DNA from: Synergistaceae bacterium
Lineage (GTDB): Bacteria; Synergistota; Synergistia; Synergistales; Synergistaceae
Direction of reading: 5' to 3'
DNA: 15,763 nt
NCBI GenBank assembly: GCA_031274465.1
Contig: JAISQC010000073.1
Coordinates: 1 to 15,763 of the forward strand
Made by a program: the position numbers and the translations under genes. Below are positions 6,842 to 14,050 of this stretch, piece after piece. The notes beneath the pieces are model-generated. The model searched no databases, had not been told where the DNA came from, and saw only the letters and a program-made list of their open reading frames with translations. The stretch's first letter is position 1, and each line of letters begins with the position of its first letter.

Positions 6842-7363
6842 ATGAAATGTTGCATGCAGGGTTTGAAAAAAATTGACTCGTCGCTCTTGAACTGGGTCCA
6901 GGCGCACACTAAAACCGCCAAGATGGACAGGCTCATGCTTTTTTTCAGCAAGCTGGGCGACCGTGGGGCGATATGGATCGTGTACGCCATCATTTGCACG
7001 TGCAGCTCCAAGCTGCGGCACGCCGGAATCAACCTCACGATGTGCGTCTCCACCTGCGCGTTCCTCGGTAATTTCGCCATAAAGCCGCTCTTTCGGAGGA
7101 TTCGGCCCTGCAACATCGACAGCTCCAGGCCGATGCTGCTCTCCCGCCCGGAGGATTCGTCGTTCCCATCGTGCCACACGATGACTTCGTTTGCCGCGGC
7201 GGTGGTGACGGTATGGCAGGCCGGGGGCTTGCTCGGCGCCACGTCGTTCGTCTTCGCCTCGATGATATCGTTTTCCCGCGTGTACCTATACGTCCACTAC
7301 CCGAGCGACGTCCTGGCCGGGGTCGCCCTTGGCCTCGTCACAGGAGGCCTGTTCGTCTTTTAA
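6842..7363 (+). CDS. PAP2-family membrane lipid phosphatase
   Basis: This is a small integral membrane phosphatase of 173 aa, of the type that dephosphorylates undecaprenyl diphosphate, phosphatidate or similar lipids. All three PAP2 motifs are visible: KPLFRRIRP (81-89, K-x6-RP), FPSCHTMTSFA (108-118) and SRVYLYVHYPSD (145-156, SR-x5-H-x3-D). In motif two the usual glycine of PSGH is cysteine. Hydrophobic segments at about 42-54, 66-80, 115-142 and 156-173 fit a membrane bundle. The ribosome site GGAG (6828-6831) precedes ATG 6842 by ten bases. It lies downstream of the secreted glycosidase gene, suggesting cell-envelope work. The exact lipid substrate cannot be read from sequence. Confidence 0.9.
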   Translation: MKCCMQGLKKIDSSLLNWVQAHTKTAKMDRLMLFFSKLGDRGAIWIVYAIICTCSSKLRHAGINLTMCVSTCAFLGNFAIKPLFRRIRPCNIDSSRPMLLSRPEDSSFPSCHTMTSFAAAVVTVWQAGGLLGATSFVFASMISFSRVYLYVHYPSDVLAGVALGLVTGGLFVF

Positions 7364-7498
7364 AAGGGCTCGAATTCGGCGTTCCCTTGGGGAAGATGGC
7401 TTACACCCACACGCGACATCCGACTAGCATTGCACTGTCAGGGCATGTTCCGCTCGAACGTTTCCCCGGTTTTTCATTTGGGATTTTGGATATATTTT

Positions 7499-7522
7499 GT
7501 AAAGTAAATTTTTTTACTTTAC
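7499..7522. promoter_or_regulatory. Perfect 10+10 bp inverted repeat, probable operator
   Basis: GTAAAGTAAA (7499-7508) and TTTACTTTAC (7513-7522) are exact reverse complements around TTTT. The right arm overlaps the -35 hexamer of the promoter at 7518-7546, the classic position for a repressor site. There is no following T-run, so a terminator reading is weak. I do not recognise the binding protein. The rest of 7364-7672 holds no gene; 7538-7580 is extremely AT-rich. Confidence 0.65.
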
Positions 7523-7546
7523 ACAAACGCTTCGGCATAATATAAT
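7518..7546 (+). promoter_or_regulatory. Near-consensus sigma-70 promoter of the importer/hydrolase cluster
   Basis: TTTACA (7518-7523) is a five-of-six -35 match. It is followed by exactly 17 bases and a perfect TATAAT (7541-7546). Transcription would start near 7553 and run into the ATC-hydrolase and transporter genes with a leader of about 120 bases. The overlapping inverted repeat suggests the promoter is negatively controlled. Confidence 0.75.
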
Positions 7547-7607
7547 AATCATATAAACATATCAATATTATATATTATTTAGAAATCATCGCGGGGCATT
7601 TTAAGGG

Positions 7608-7634
7608 AAAAATGTTTTACCAAAAATGTTTTAC
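7608..7634 (+). repeat. Two tandem copies of a 13-bp repeat in the leader
   Basis: AAAAATGTTTTAC occurs at 7608-7620 and again at 7622-7634, one base apart. Both copies lie in the 5' leader of the importer cluster. Each contains an ATG, but neither reads into the main coding frame. They could be regulator half-sites or a slippage duplication. Confidence 0.6.
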
Positions 7635-7672
7635 GCAGTGCGAGGGGGGCTGTTTTTACGTCAGAATCGAAT

Positions 7673-8320
7673 ATTTTCAACGAAAGAACTCACGCCTTCA
7701 TAATAGGTTTTTTTTACAGGCATCTGAAAAAACTCCATGGAGACAGGGGACGCGGGATATTCATAAAGGCGTCTCAGCGCTATGCGGAGCAAAGAGGGGG
7801 AAGGATGGCGCTTCGCGCCTTGCGGGATGGATGCGATCTCAACTACATGGCGTACATGGCTTATGGCGAATGGTCCTACACGTTGCCTCACGAAGGCGTG
7901 GAAGAGGAAGCGGATGGGGACAGGATAGCGGTGGTTTCACGTTGCCCTTGGGAGAGCGCTTTTTCGGAGATGGGGCTGCAGGAGTGCGGCGCAGTTTATT
8001 GCGCTGAGATCGACAGGGGCCTTGTGCGCGGCTTCAACCCAAATCTCGCCTTCGAAGTGGAATCTCTTTTGCACGACTCGGACCGATGTAGGCTGCGCTT
8101 CAAAAATTTTGGCGGCGCAGAAGTCCGCCCTCCGCAGGATGGCAAGCGGGACTGGCGGTATCACTGCTCGCACGTTTACACGACGATGCGAGAAATAGTA
8201 CAGGCGACGGGGTTCGGCGATGTGATGAAAGACGTCGATTCGGATTTTTCAAAGGCATTTGGGAGCGACGCTCGTTATGGCCTTACGACGCCAAGCGTCA
8301 ATTTTAATTTAATAGATTGA
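7673..8320 (+). CDS. ATC-hydrolase family protein (L-2-amino-thiazoline-4-carboxylate hydrolase-like), start uncertain
   Basis: The family is named for opening 2-amino-thiazoline-4-carboxylate, a cyclic cysteine precursor; most members have unknown substrates. Supporting segments are YAEQRGGRMALRALRDG, CGAVYCAEIDRGLVRGFNP (from 7985), DRCRLRFKN and WRYHCSHVYTTM, with cysteines and a histidine in family-like places. The first ATG is 7805, preceded by GGGGGAAGG, but the N-terminal helix of the family (THAFIIGFFYRHLKKLHGDRG) is encoded in frame before it. Back to the stop at 7580-7582 there is no ATG, GTG or TTG. I place the edge at ATT 7673 because the conserved region starts there; a frameshift in the G6 run at 7644-7649 would equally link it to ATG 7626. 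The stop overlaps the ribosome site of the binding-protein gene, so it heads the importer operon. Confidence 0.75.
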   Translation: MFNERTHAFIIGFFYRHLKKLHGDRGRGIFIKASQRYAEQRGGRMALRALRDGCDLNYMAYMAYGEWSYTLPHEGVEEEADGDRIAVVSRCPWESAFSEMGLQECGAVYCAEIDRGLVRGFNPNLAFEVESLLHDSDRCRLRFKNFGGAEVRPPQDGKRDWRYHCSHVYTTMREIVQATGFGDVMKDVDSDFSKAFGSDARYGLTTPSVNFNLID

Positions 8321-8334
8321 GGAGTGGTCGACGA

Positions 8335-9855
8335 ATGATTCAGACGAGAATGTGGAAAAAGATGTTTCTATTGACCGTTATCGCAGTGGGGCTGCTGACC
8401 ATCCCGCCGGGAGGGCCCGCATGCGCGGCGGAGGACCGTGATACGCTGATCATAGCCGTAGAGAGCGATCCTGCGACGTTCGATCTTTTATATGCCGAGT
8501 CGATGCTGGAAGGCCAAATAGGAAACAACATATACGACAACCTTCTTTTCATCGACGATGACGGCAACATACACCCATATCTGGCAGAGAAATACGAAAT
8601 ATCGCCAGATGGGCTTGAATATACATTCCACCTCAAAAAAGGCGTGAAATTTCACAACGGGGACGAAATGAAAGCGTCCGACGTGGCATTCACGATGGAA
8701 TATGGCAAAAAAACACCCTACATGTCCGTGGTCTGCAGCAACATAAACAAAATAGACGTAATTGACGATTACACGGTCAAATTGACGCTTGCCTCCACTA
8801 TGGCCTCGTTTCTGTCCGAGGTCGCTGGCGACCAATTTCCCATTTACAGTGAAAAAGCTGTCAAAGCGGTCGAAACTTACGGGGCGAATCCGGTGGGAAC
8901 TGGGGCGTATAAATTCGTAAGCAGAAAACCGGGAGAAGAAGTGAGGTTTGAGGCATTCGCGGATCATTTCCAGGGAGCGGCGCCTATCAAGAACCTCATA
9001 TACAGGATCATACCCGACTCATTCAGCGCCGGAGTGGCCCTCGAAACCGGCGACGTGGATTTCATCTGGGTGACGAACGCTTCGGTCGCCGCTACTTTAA
9101 AGGATAATAAAAACATAACGGTTCGTTCGGAACCGACCAACCGAATTCAATTTATCAGGATGAACACCGAGAAAGAACCGTTCAAGGACGCCAAACTGAG
9201 GCGTGCCGTCAATTATGCCCTCAACCGCGATGTTATCGTGGAAACGGTCTACGAAGGCTATGGAGCGCCGCAGGATTCCCTGGCGATCCCATGGATGGCC
9301 GGCTTTGCCGAACCGGCCGTGAGATATTCGTACGACCCGGAGAAAGCCGCCGCCCTTGCCAAAGAGGCCGGAGTTTCCAAAGAAAGCCCGATAGTGGTCG
9401 AATTGAACTGCGCCGGGCCGACTCAAAGGGACGCCGAAGTCATTCAGGAAAATCTGGCGGAAATCGGAATAAACGCAAAGATAAACCTGCTCGAACCGAA
9501 TACCATCTGGACATATGACGACGACGGCAACTTCCAGATCAGCGTCGGCGGGTACTATATGGTCTTTAAAGACATGAATATAATGACGCATTTTTACGAT
9601 TCGGTGAACATCGGATCGGGCAATGCGGCGCGGTACAATAATCCCAAGACGGACAAGCTCCTTTTGGACGGTCGTCATGAGGTAGACCCGCAGAAACGAA
9701 CCGAAATATACAAACAGTTCATTGATATCGTCCAGGAAGACGCGCCTTACGCCGCTTACGCCAATAGATATGTCATCAGGGCATATAAAGCCGATCTCAA
9801 TATCTCCCGTACGTTCGCCAACGGAATCTTCATACGGGATGTGTCGTGGAAGTAA
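8335..9855 (+). CDS. Family-5 (peptide-type) ABC substrate-binding protein
   Basis: This is the extracytoplasmic binding component of the importer, 506 aa from ATG 8335. GAGGAG (8319-8324) lies ten bases upstream; an in-frame TTG at 8317 is part of that site and is rejected. A basic N-terminus and hydrophobic core end in PACAA, so a signal peptide probably cleaves after residue 32. The upstream residues do not form a good lipobox, which points to a periplasmic protein. Family marks include TLIIAVESDPATFDLLYAES, the YEISPDGLEYTFHLKKGVKFHNG block (split across residues about 84-106) and LRRAVNYALNRD. Members bind di- or oligopeptides, nickel or other solutes; the ligand cannot be told here, and the neighbouring hydrolases hint at a modified amino acid or conjugate. 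Confidence 0.92.
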   Translation: MIQTRMWKKMFLLTVIAVGLLTIPPGGPACAAEDRDTLIIAVESDPATFDLLYAESMLEGQIGNNIYDNLLFIDDDGNIHPYLAEKYEISPDGLEYTFHLKKGVKFHNGDEMKASDVAFTMEYGKKTPYMSVVCSNINKIDVIDDYTVKLTLASTMASFLSEVAGDQFPIYSEKAVKAVETYGANPVGTGAYKFVSRKPGEEVRFEAFADHFQGAAPIKNLIYRIIPDSFSAGVALETGDVDFIWVTNASVAATLKDNKNITVRSEPTNRIQFIRMNTEKEPFKDAKLRRAVNYALNRDVIVETVYEGYGAPQDSLAIPWMAGFAEPAVRYSYDPEKAAALAKEAGVSKESPIVVELNCAGPTQRDAEVIQENLAEIGINAKINLLEPNTIWTYDDDGNFQISVGGYYMVFKDMNIMTHFYDSVNIGSGNAARYNNPKTDKLLLDGRHEVDPQKRTEIYKQFIDIVQEDAPYAAYANRYVIRAYKADLNISRTFANGIFIRDVSWK

Positions 9856-9882
9856 ATTCCACCCAAGGCAACGAAGCTGACT

Positions 9883-9920
9883 AATGACGGTTCTCGGAAA
9901 CAAATTCGTGAACCGTCATT
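9883..9920 (+). terminator. Stable hairpin between the binding-protein and permease genes (attenuator or mRNA-stabilising)
   Basis: AATGACGGTTC (9883-9893) and GAACCGTCATT (9910-9920) are perfect 11-bp complements around a 16-base loop. The following TATATTT is a poor U-tract, so termination would be partial. Such intercistronic hairpins commonly raise binding-protein yield over permeases, by attenuation or by protecting the upstream mRNA. Confidence 0.65.
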
Positions 9921-9947
9921 TATATTTAAAGTTAGGGAATTTTTTGC

Positions 9948-10880
9948 ATGATTAAATATGCTCTAAAAAGAGTTTTGCTTTTTATTTTGCTTATTCCGGG
10001 GATAATTTTCATAGTTTTTTTCATAATGGACTTCACCCCCGGAGATCCGTCGAGGCTGATACTGGGAGAACGGGCAACGCTGGAACAGCGCCGGTTGTTC
10101 AGGGAAAACGCCGGCCTTGATCGCTCGTTTCCTGTCAGGTATGCGAGTTATGTTTACAATGTAGTGTTCAAGCTGGATTTCGGAACATCCTACAGAACCA
10201 GGACTCCGGTCATAGATGAAATACTGGACAAACTTCCCAAAACGGTCATCCTAGCTCTTTCAGGGGCATTTTTCAGCTCTTTGCTGGGCATATCCATAGG
10301 GATTCTGTCAGCGGTCAAGCAATACTCGCGCATCGACGCCGTTTCGACTTTTGCGGCTATCTTCTTCGCCTCCATTCCAAATTTCTGGCTTGGCATGACG
10401 ATGCTTTTGATTTTTTCCCTTCATTTTGGGATACTGCCCTCGACTGGCGCTAACACATGGAAACATTACGTGTTGCCCACTGCGGCCATAACATTTCCCT
10501 TTTCGGCTGAAATATTGCGGCTGACCCGCTCGCTGATGCTGGAAACAGTGAGGCAGGACTATGTCACGACTGCGAGGGCGAAGGGGGTCACGGAGCAAAT
10601 CATTATAATGAAGCACGCGCTGAGGAACGCTATGCTACCGATAATAACCTCGCTTGGAATGACGTTCGGCTCTCTGTTGGGCGGGGCCATAATAACAGAA
10701 ACGGTTTTTTCCATTCCAGGGCTCGGCACGCATATCATAAACGCGATAAGAATGAAGGATACTCCGATAGTCCTCGCATCCACCATAGTGCTCGCGATTT
10801 TTTTCAGCTTGATAATGTTGGCTATTGACGTCTCGTACGCATTTATAGACCCACGCATTCGCGCAAGGTACTTAAAATAG
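9948..10880 (+). CDS. ABC transporter permease, DppB/OppB type
   Basis: This is an inner-membrane permease subunit of 310 aa that pairs with the next gene to form the channel. The N-terminus ALKRVLLFILLIPGIIFIVF is the typical first helix, followed by the family segment FTPGDPSRLILGERAT and an external region with LDFGTSYRTRTPV. The ATPase-contacting EAA-type loop is YVTTARAKGVTEQIIIMKHA (from residue about 205), followed by LRNAMLPI. The C-terminus ends FIDPRIRARYLK, as usual for DppB. ATG 9948 is preceded by AGGGA. The hairpin separates it from the binding-protein gene, and 37 bases separate it from the second permease. Confidence 0.94.
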   Translation: MIKYALKRVLLFILLIPGIIFIVFFIMDFTPGDPSRLILGERATLEQRRLFRENAGLDRSFPVRYASYVYNVVFKLDFGTSYRTRTPVIDEILDKLPKTVILALSGAFFSSLLGISIGILSAVKQYSRIDAVSTFAAIFFASIPNFWLGMTMLLIFSLHFGILPSTGANTWKHYVLPTAAITFPFSAEILRLTRSLMLETVRQDYVTTARAKGVTEQIIIMKHALRNAMLPIITSLGMTFGSLLGGAIITETVFSIPGLGTHIINAIRMKDTPIVLASTIVLAIFFSLIMLAIDVSYAFIDPRIRARYLK

Positions 10881-10917
10881 CGTATGGTGCCTTCAGATCG
10901 GAGGATATCGCAAAAAT

Positions 10918-11748
10918 ATGGAGCTTTTTGACAGTTTGAGGAAAAACAAGCCAGCGGTTTTCGGTCTCATCGTAATTGTCATTTTAGTCGTCGTCGCAAT
11001 ATTTGCAGACATGATATCGCCGTATGAAAGAGGGATCAGGCAAAATTCGAAGGCAAGGCTTCAACCTCCTTGCGCGGAACACATTTTTGGCACCGATCAC
11101 TTTGGGCGGGACGTTTTCACCAGGGTAATCCACGGCGCCAGAATATCCCTTTTTATCGGAACCGCTACGACCTTCATCTCTATGTTCGTCGCGCTCGTGC
11201 TAGGGTCGGTTGCGGGGTTCTACGGGGGAATCGTTGATGAAGCGATAATGCGCGCCATAGATACCGTGATGTGCATACCCGGCATGTTGCTGTCGCTTGC
11301 CGTCGTTGCGGCGCTTGGGCAGGGGCTTGGGAATTTGATGGTAGCCATTGCGGTATCGAGCGTGCCGGGTTTTACAAGGCTGATAAGATCGGTGGTGATC
11401 TCCATTGCCGAAACCGATTTCATCGAAGCCGCCAGGGCTTCGGGAACCAGTGAATTCATGATAATCATCCGCCATGTCCTGCCCAACTCGATGGGGCCGT
11501 TGATCGTTCAGTCCACCATGTCGATTGCCCGAATGATCCTTTTTGCCGCAGGGTTTTCATTTATAGGGCTCGGAGTTCAGCCGCCGGCGCCGGAATGGGG
11601 CGCCATGCTTGCCGACGCGAGAGAATTTCTGAGGCGGGCGCCGTATCTGATGTTTTTCCCCGGAACGTCCATACTGCTCGCCTCCTTATCGTTCAACCTG
11701 CTCGGGGACGGGCTGCGCGACGCGCTCGATCCAAAACTCAAATTATGA
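10918..11748 (+). CDS. ABC transporter permease, DppC/OppC type
   Basis: This is the second permease subunit, 276 aa. It begins with the OppC N-terminal pattern LRKNKPAVFGLIVIVILV and the marker HIFGTDHFGRDVFTRVIHGA. The EAA-type coupling loop is FIEAARASGTSEFMIIIRHV (from residue 168). The end, FNLLGDGLRDALDPKL, is characteristic of the subfamily. GGAGG at 10900-10904 precedes ATG 10918 by a rather long 13 bases. It is followed after 33 bases by the BAAT-type hydrolase, an enzyme not normally part of the transporter. Confidence 0.94.
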   Translation: MELFDSLRKNKPAVFGLIVIVILVVVAIFADMISPYERGIRQNSKARLQPPCAEHIFGTDHFGRDVFTRVIHGARISLFIGTATTFISMFVALVLGSVAGFYGGIVDEAIMRAIDTVMCIPGMLLSLAVVAALGQGLGNLMVAIAVSSVPGFTRLIRSVVISIAETDFIEAARASGTSEFMIIIRHVLPNSMGPLIVQSTMSIARMILFAAGFSFIGLGVQPPAPEWGAMLADAREFLRRAPYLMFFPGTSILLASLSFNLLGDGLRDALDPKLKL

Positions 11749-11781
11749 AAACAATAATTAAACACTTTGGAGGCAAACGGA

Positions 11782-13071
11782 TTGAAAATCATTTTTTCAG
11801 ATGAAACAGCGCCGGTTTGGGAAAAAGTAGATGTCAGGCTGGAAGGTCTAAGGCCAGCTTCATCCGTGAAGCTCACTGCGGAGATGGAAGACGCCCTTGG
11901 AAAAACCTTCAGGTCATGGGCAAAGTTCGTCTCCGACGACAGGGGGTGCGTCGATCTGGCAGACGCCGTCCCCGAAGATGGAACGTACTCCGGCGCGGAT
12001 CCGCATGGGATGTTCTGGTCAATGGAGCTGGTAAATGTGCCCGAACTCACGCTGGATAATACCGACGCGCCTCTTTATATGCGGTTTACCGCCGAGCAGG
12101 ATGGATCGTCGGCAACCAGGACGCTCAAAAGACTGCTGGTAGCGGACGGGGTCACAGTTTCTAAAGTAGGGGATTACGGGCTTGTGGCGGAATACTACAG
12201 GCCCCCGACCGACACGATGCTGTCTAATATAATCGTGTTCGGGGGTTCTGGAGGGGGGATGGACGGGGGAAGGGAATTGGCGCGTTTTTTCTCCGGCCAT
12301 GGGTTTGGGGCGCTTGCGCTGGCGTATTTTGGGCTTCCCGGGCTGGATTTCAATCTGGTGAGAATACCTCTTGAAATAATCGAAAACGCTATAAAGTATT
12401 TGAGGGGCCGAAGCGACGCGATCCCAGAGAAAACGGGGATATCTGGAATATCAAGGGGAGGGGAGTTCAGCCTTCTTTGCGGGTCCATGATAAGCGAGAT
12501 CAGGGCTGTTGCGGCGCTCACTCCGTCTCCGATATTGTGGGAATCTGAGGATATTTTCAACAAAGCGCCTTCTTTCTCCTATCGCGGGCGCGAATTCCCA
12601 TTCGTGGAATGCGACTTCAGCGGCCTTTACGACGATATGGAAAAAGGCCGGCCTCATGCAGCGGCGCCGGTTTACGCGCGCGCCATGCAGAAGAAGGCGG
12701 AGTGCGAAAGAGCCATGATAGAGATGGAGAAAACCAATGGCCCAGTGCTCATGGTTTCCGGCAAGGACGACCTGATATGGCCCGCTTACGAATTGTGCCT
12801 TCTTGCGGAAGTGCGGTTTAAAAACAGAGGATTCAGCCACTATTACAAACACGTGTCGCTCGAATCGGTGGGACACAGAGTGTTCGCCACCGGATTTTTC
12901 CCGACGAACTACGAATACTCCAGCGGAAGGGTCACCCAAAAGGACGGCAGGCTGACCGGATCGCAGGGACACAAGCTCCTGATAGGAGGGAACCCTCGCG
13001 ACAACGCGCTGGGGCAGCAAAGGACCAGGGATGAGCTCGTATCGTTCTTCAAAGACGCCGCATTGTTTTAA
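11782..13071 (+). CDS. BAAT-type acyltransferase/thioesterase-fold alpha/beta hydrolase
   Basis: The protein has 429 aa from TTG 11782, set eight bases after GGAGG (11769-11773); an in-frame TTG at 11767 overlaps that site. The N-terminal half matches the beta-sandwich domain of bile-acid-CoA:amino-acid N-acyltransferases and acyl-CoA thioesterases (VDVRLEGLRPASSVKLTAEM, then GTYSGADPHGMFWSME). The C-terminal half is an alpha/beta hydrolase: nucleophile GISRGGE (Ser224), acid in SGKDDLIWP (Asp329 or Asp330) and ESVGHRV (His365). Mammalian members hydrolyse acyl-CoA or transfer acyl groups to glycine or taurine; bacterial substrates are poorly known. No signal peptide is seen, so it is cytoplasmic. 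Its place between permease and ATPase genes suggests it acts on the imported compound. Confidence 0.85.
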   Translation: MKIIFSDETAPVWEKVDVRLEGLRPASSVKLTAEMEDALGKTFRSWAKFVSDDRGCVDLADAVPEDGTYSGADPHGMFWSMELVNVPELTLDNTDAPLYMRFTAEQDGSSATRTLKRLLVADGVTVSKVGDYGLVAEYYRPPTDTMLSNIIVFGGSGGGMDGGRELARFFSGHGFGALALAYFGLPGLDFNLVRIPLEIIENAIKYLRGRSDAIPEKTGISGISRGGEFSLLCGSMISEIRAVAALTPSPILWESEDIFNKAPSFSYRGREFPFVECDFSGLYDDMEKGRPHAAAPVYARAMQKKAECERAMIEMEKTNGPVLMVSGKDDLIWPAYELCLLAEVRFKNRGFSHYYKHVSLESVGHRVFATGFFPTNYEYSSGRVTQKDGRLTGSQGHKLLIGGNPRDNALGQQRTRDELVSFFKDAALF

Positions 13072-14050
13072 CGCAGATGGCAGCGACGCGTTGCTGTCGG
13101 TAAAAGGCCTAAGGACGTATTTCCATACCGGCGAGGGAGTGTTGAAGGCCGTGGACGACGTTTCATTCCACGTTAAACGCGGCGAGACCTTTGGCATTGT
13201 CGGGGAATCGGGGTGCGGCAAGAGCGTAGCGTGCAAGTCGATAGTGAGGCTGGTCCTCTGTCCGCCAGGGCAGTACGAAGCGGGCGAGATAATTTTCGAC
13301 GGGCGGGACACGCTTAAAATGAGCGATTCCGAACTCCGCAGCCTCCGAGGGGGCGAAATATCATTCATCTTTCAGGAACCCATGACAGCTTTAAATCCAG
13401 TATTCACGATAGGCAGCCAGATAGAAGAGGCCATAATCCTGCACAGGAAGGTCGGCAAATCCCGCGCGAAGGAGATAGCCGTCGATTGGATCGGCAAAGT
13501 GAGGATTCCAAACCCCGAGGCCGCTTTCAGGCGATATCCTTTCACCCTGTCGGGCGGAATGAGGCAAAGGGCGATGATAGCGATGGCGCTTGCGTGCCAG
13601 CCGAAGCTGCTGATCGCCGACGAGCCTACTACGGCCCTCGACGTCACGATTCAGGCACAGATACTCGACCTCATAAACGCCATGAAGCGCGAGACTGGCG
13701 CGTCGTGCATTTTCATCACCCATGACCTGGGCGTCATAAGCGAGATGTCGGACAGGGTGATGGTGATGTACAGCGGAAAGGTCTGCGAGACTGCCGCAAC
13801 GGGCGAACTTATCGGGAACCCGTTGCACCCGTACACCAGAGGGTTGATAGATTCGAGGCCCAGAGGCAAGCGGGTCGGCAACCGGCTCGTCGTGATACCT
13901 GGAAACGTGCCGTCGTCAAGGGATAAACCGTCTGGATGCCCCTTTCACCCCAGGTGCAGTGAGATGAAAGACATCTGCCAAAGGGATTTCCCCCCGGCAT
14001 CCGAGTTCGGGCCTGAGCATTTGGCCTACTGCTGGAAATACGCGCGATGA
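13031..14050 (+). CDS. ABC transporter ATP-binding protein, DppD/OppD type
   Basis: This ATPase subunit, 339 aa, drives import together with the next gene. Walker A is GESGCGKS (58-65), the Q-loop is IFQEPMTALNP, the signature is LSGGMRQR (173-180), Walker B is LLIADEP (193-199) and the switch histidine is His231 in FITHDLG. The C-terminal peptide-transporter extension has HPYTRGLIDSRP and GCPFHPRCSEMKDIC, the cysteine-bearing OppD/DppD tail. ATG 13031 lies within the end of the hydrolase gene, a 41-base overlap. Homology begins near residue 20, so a TTG start at 13091 is a possible alternative. It overlaps its partner ATPase by four bases. Confidence 0.94.
   Translation: MSSYRSSKTPHCFNADGSDALLSVKGLRTYFHTGEGVLKAVDDVSFHVKRGETFGIVGESGCGKSVACKSIVRLVLCPPGQYEAGEIIFDGRDTLKMSDSELRSLRGGEISFIFQEPMTALNPVFTIGSQIEEAIILHRKVGKSRAKEIAVDWIGKVRIPNPEAAFRRYPFTLSGGMRQRAMIAMALACQPKLLIADEPTTALDVTIQAQILDLINAMKRETGASCIFITHDLGVISEMSDRVMVMYSGKVCETAATGELIGNPLHPYTRGLIDSRPRGKRVGNRLVVIPGNVPSSRDKPSGCPFHPRCSEMKDICQRDFPPASEFGPEHLAYCWKYAR

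Noticed and set aside
4913..7177. Very long minus-strand open frame opposite the glycosidase and PAP2 genes
   Set aside because: It is antisense to two clearly conserved genes, has low-complexity Arg/Gly/Pro/Val-rich content and shows no family motif; an effect of high GC.
7499..7522. Inverted repeat as terminator of the PAP2 gene
   Set aside because: It is about 135 bases from the stop, has no following T-run, and overlaps a strong promoter -35.
7612..8007. Plus-strand frame starting in the first tandem repeat with AAGGG upstream
   Set aside because: It has a plausible ribosome site, but its product has no family features and turns into an Arg/Gly-rich shadow of the ATC-hydrolase frame.
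8335..8430. Lipoprotein signal on the binding protein
   Set aside because: The residues before Cys30 are GPA, not a lipobox; PACAA fits ordinary signal-peptidase cleavage.
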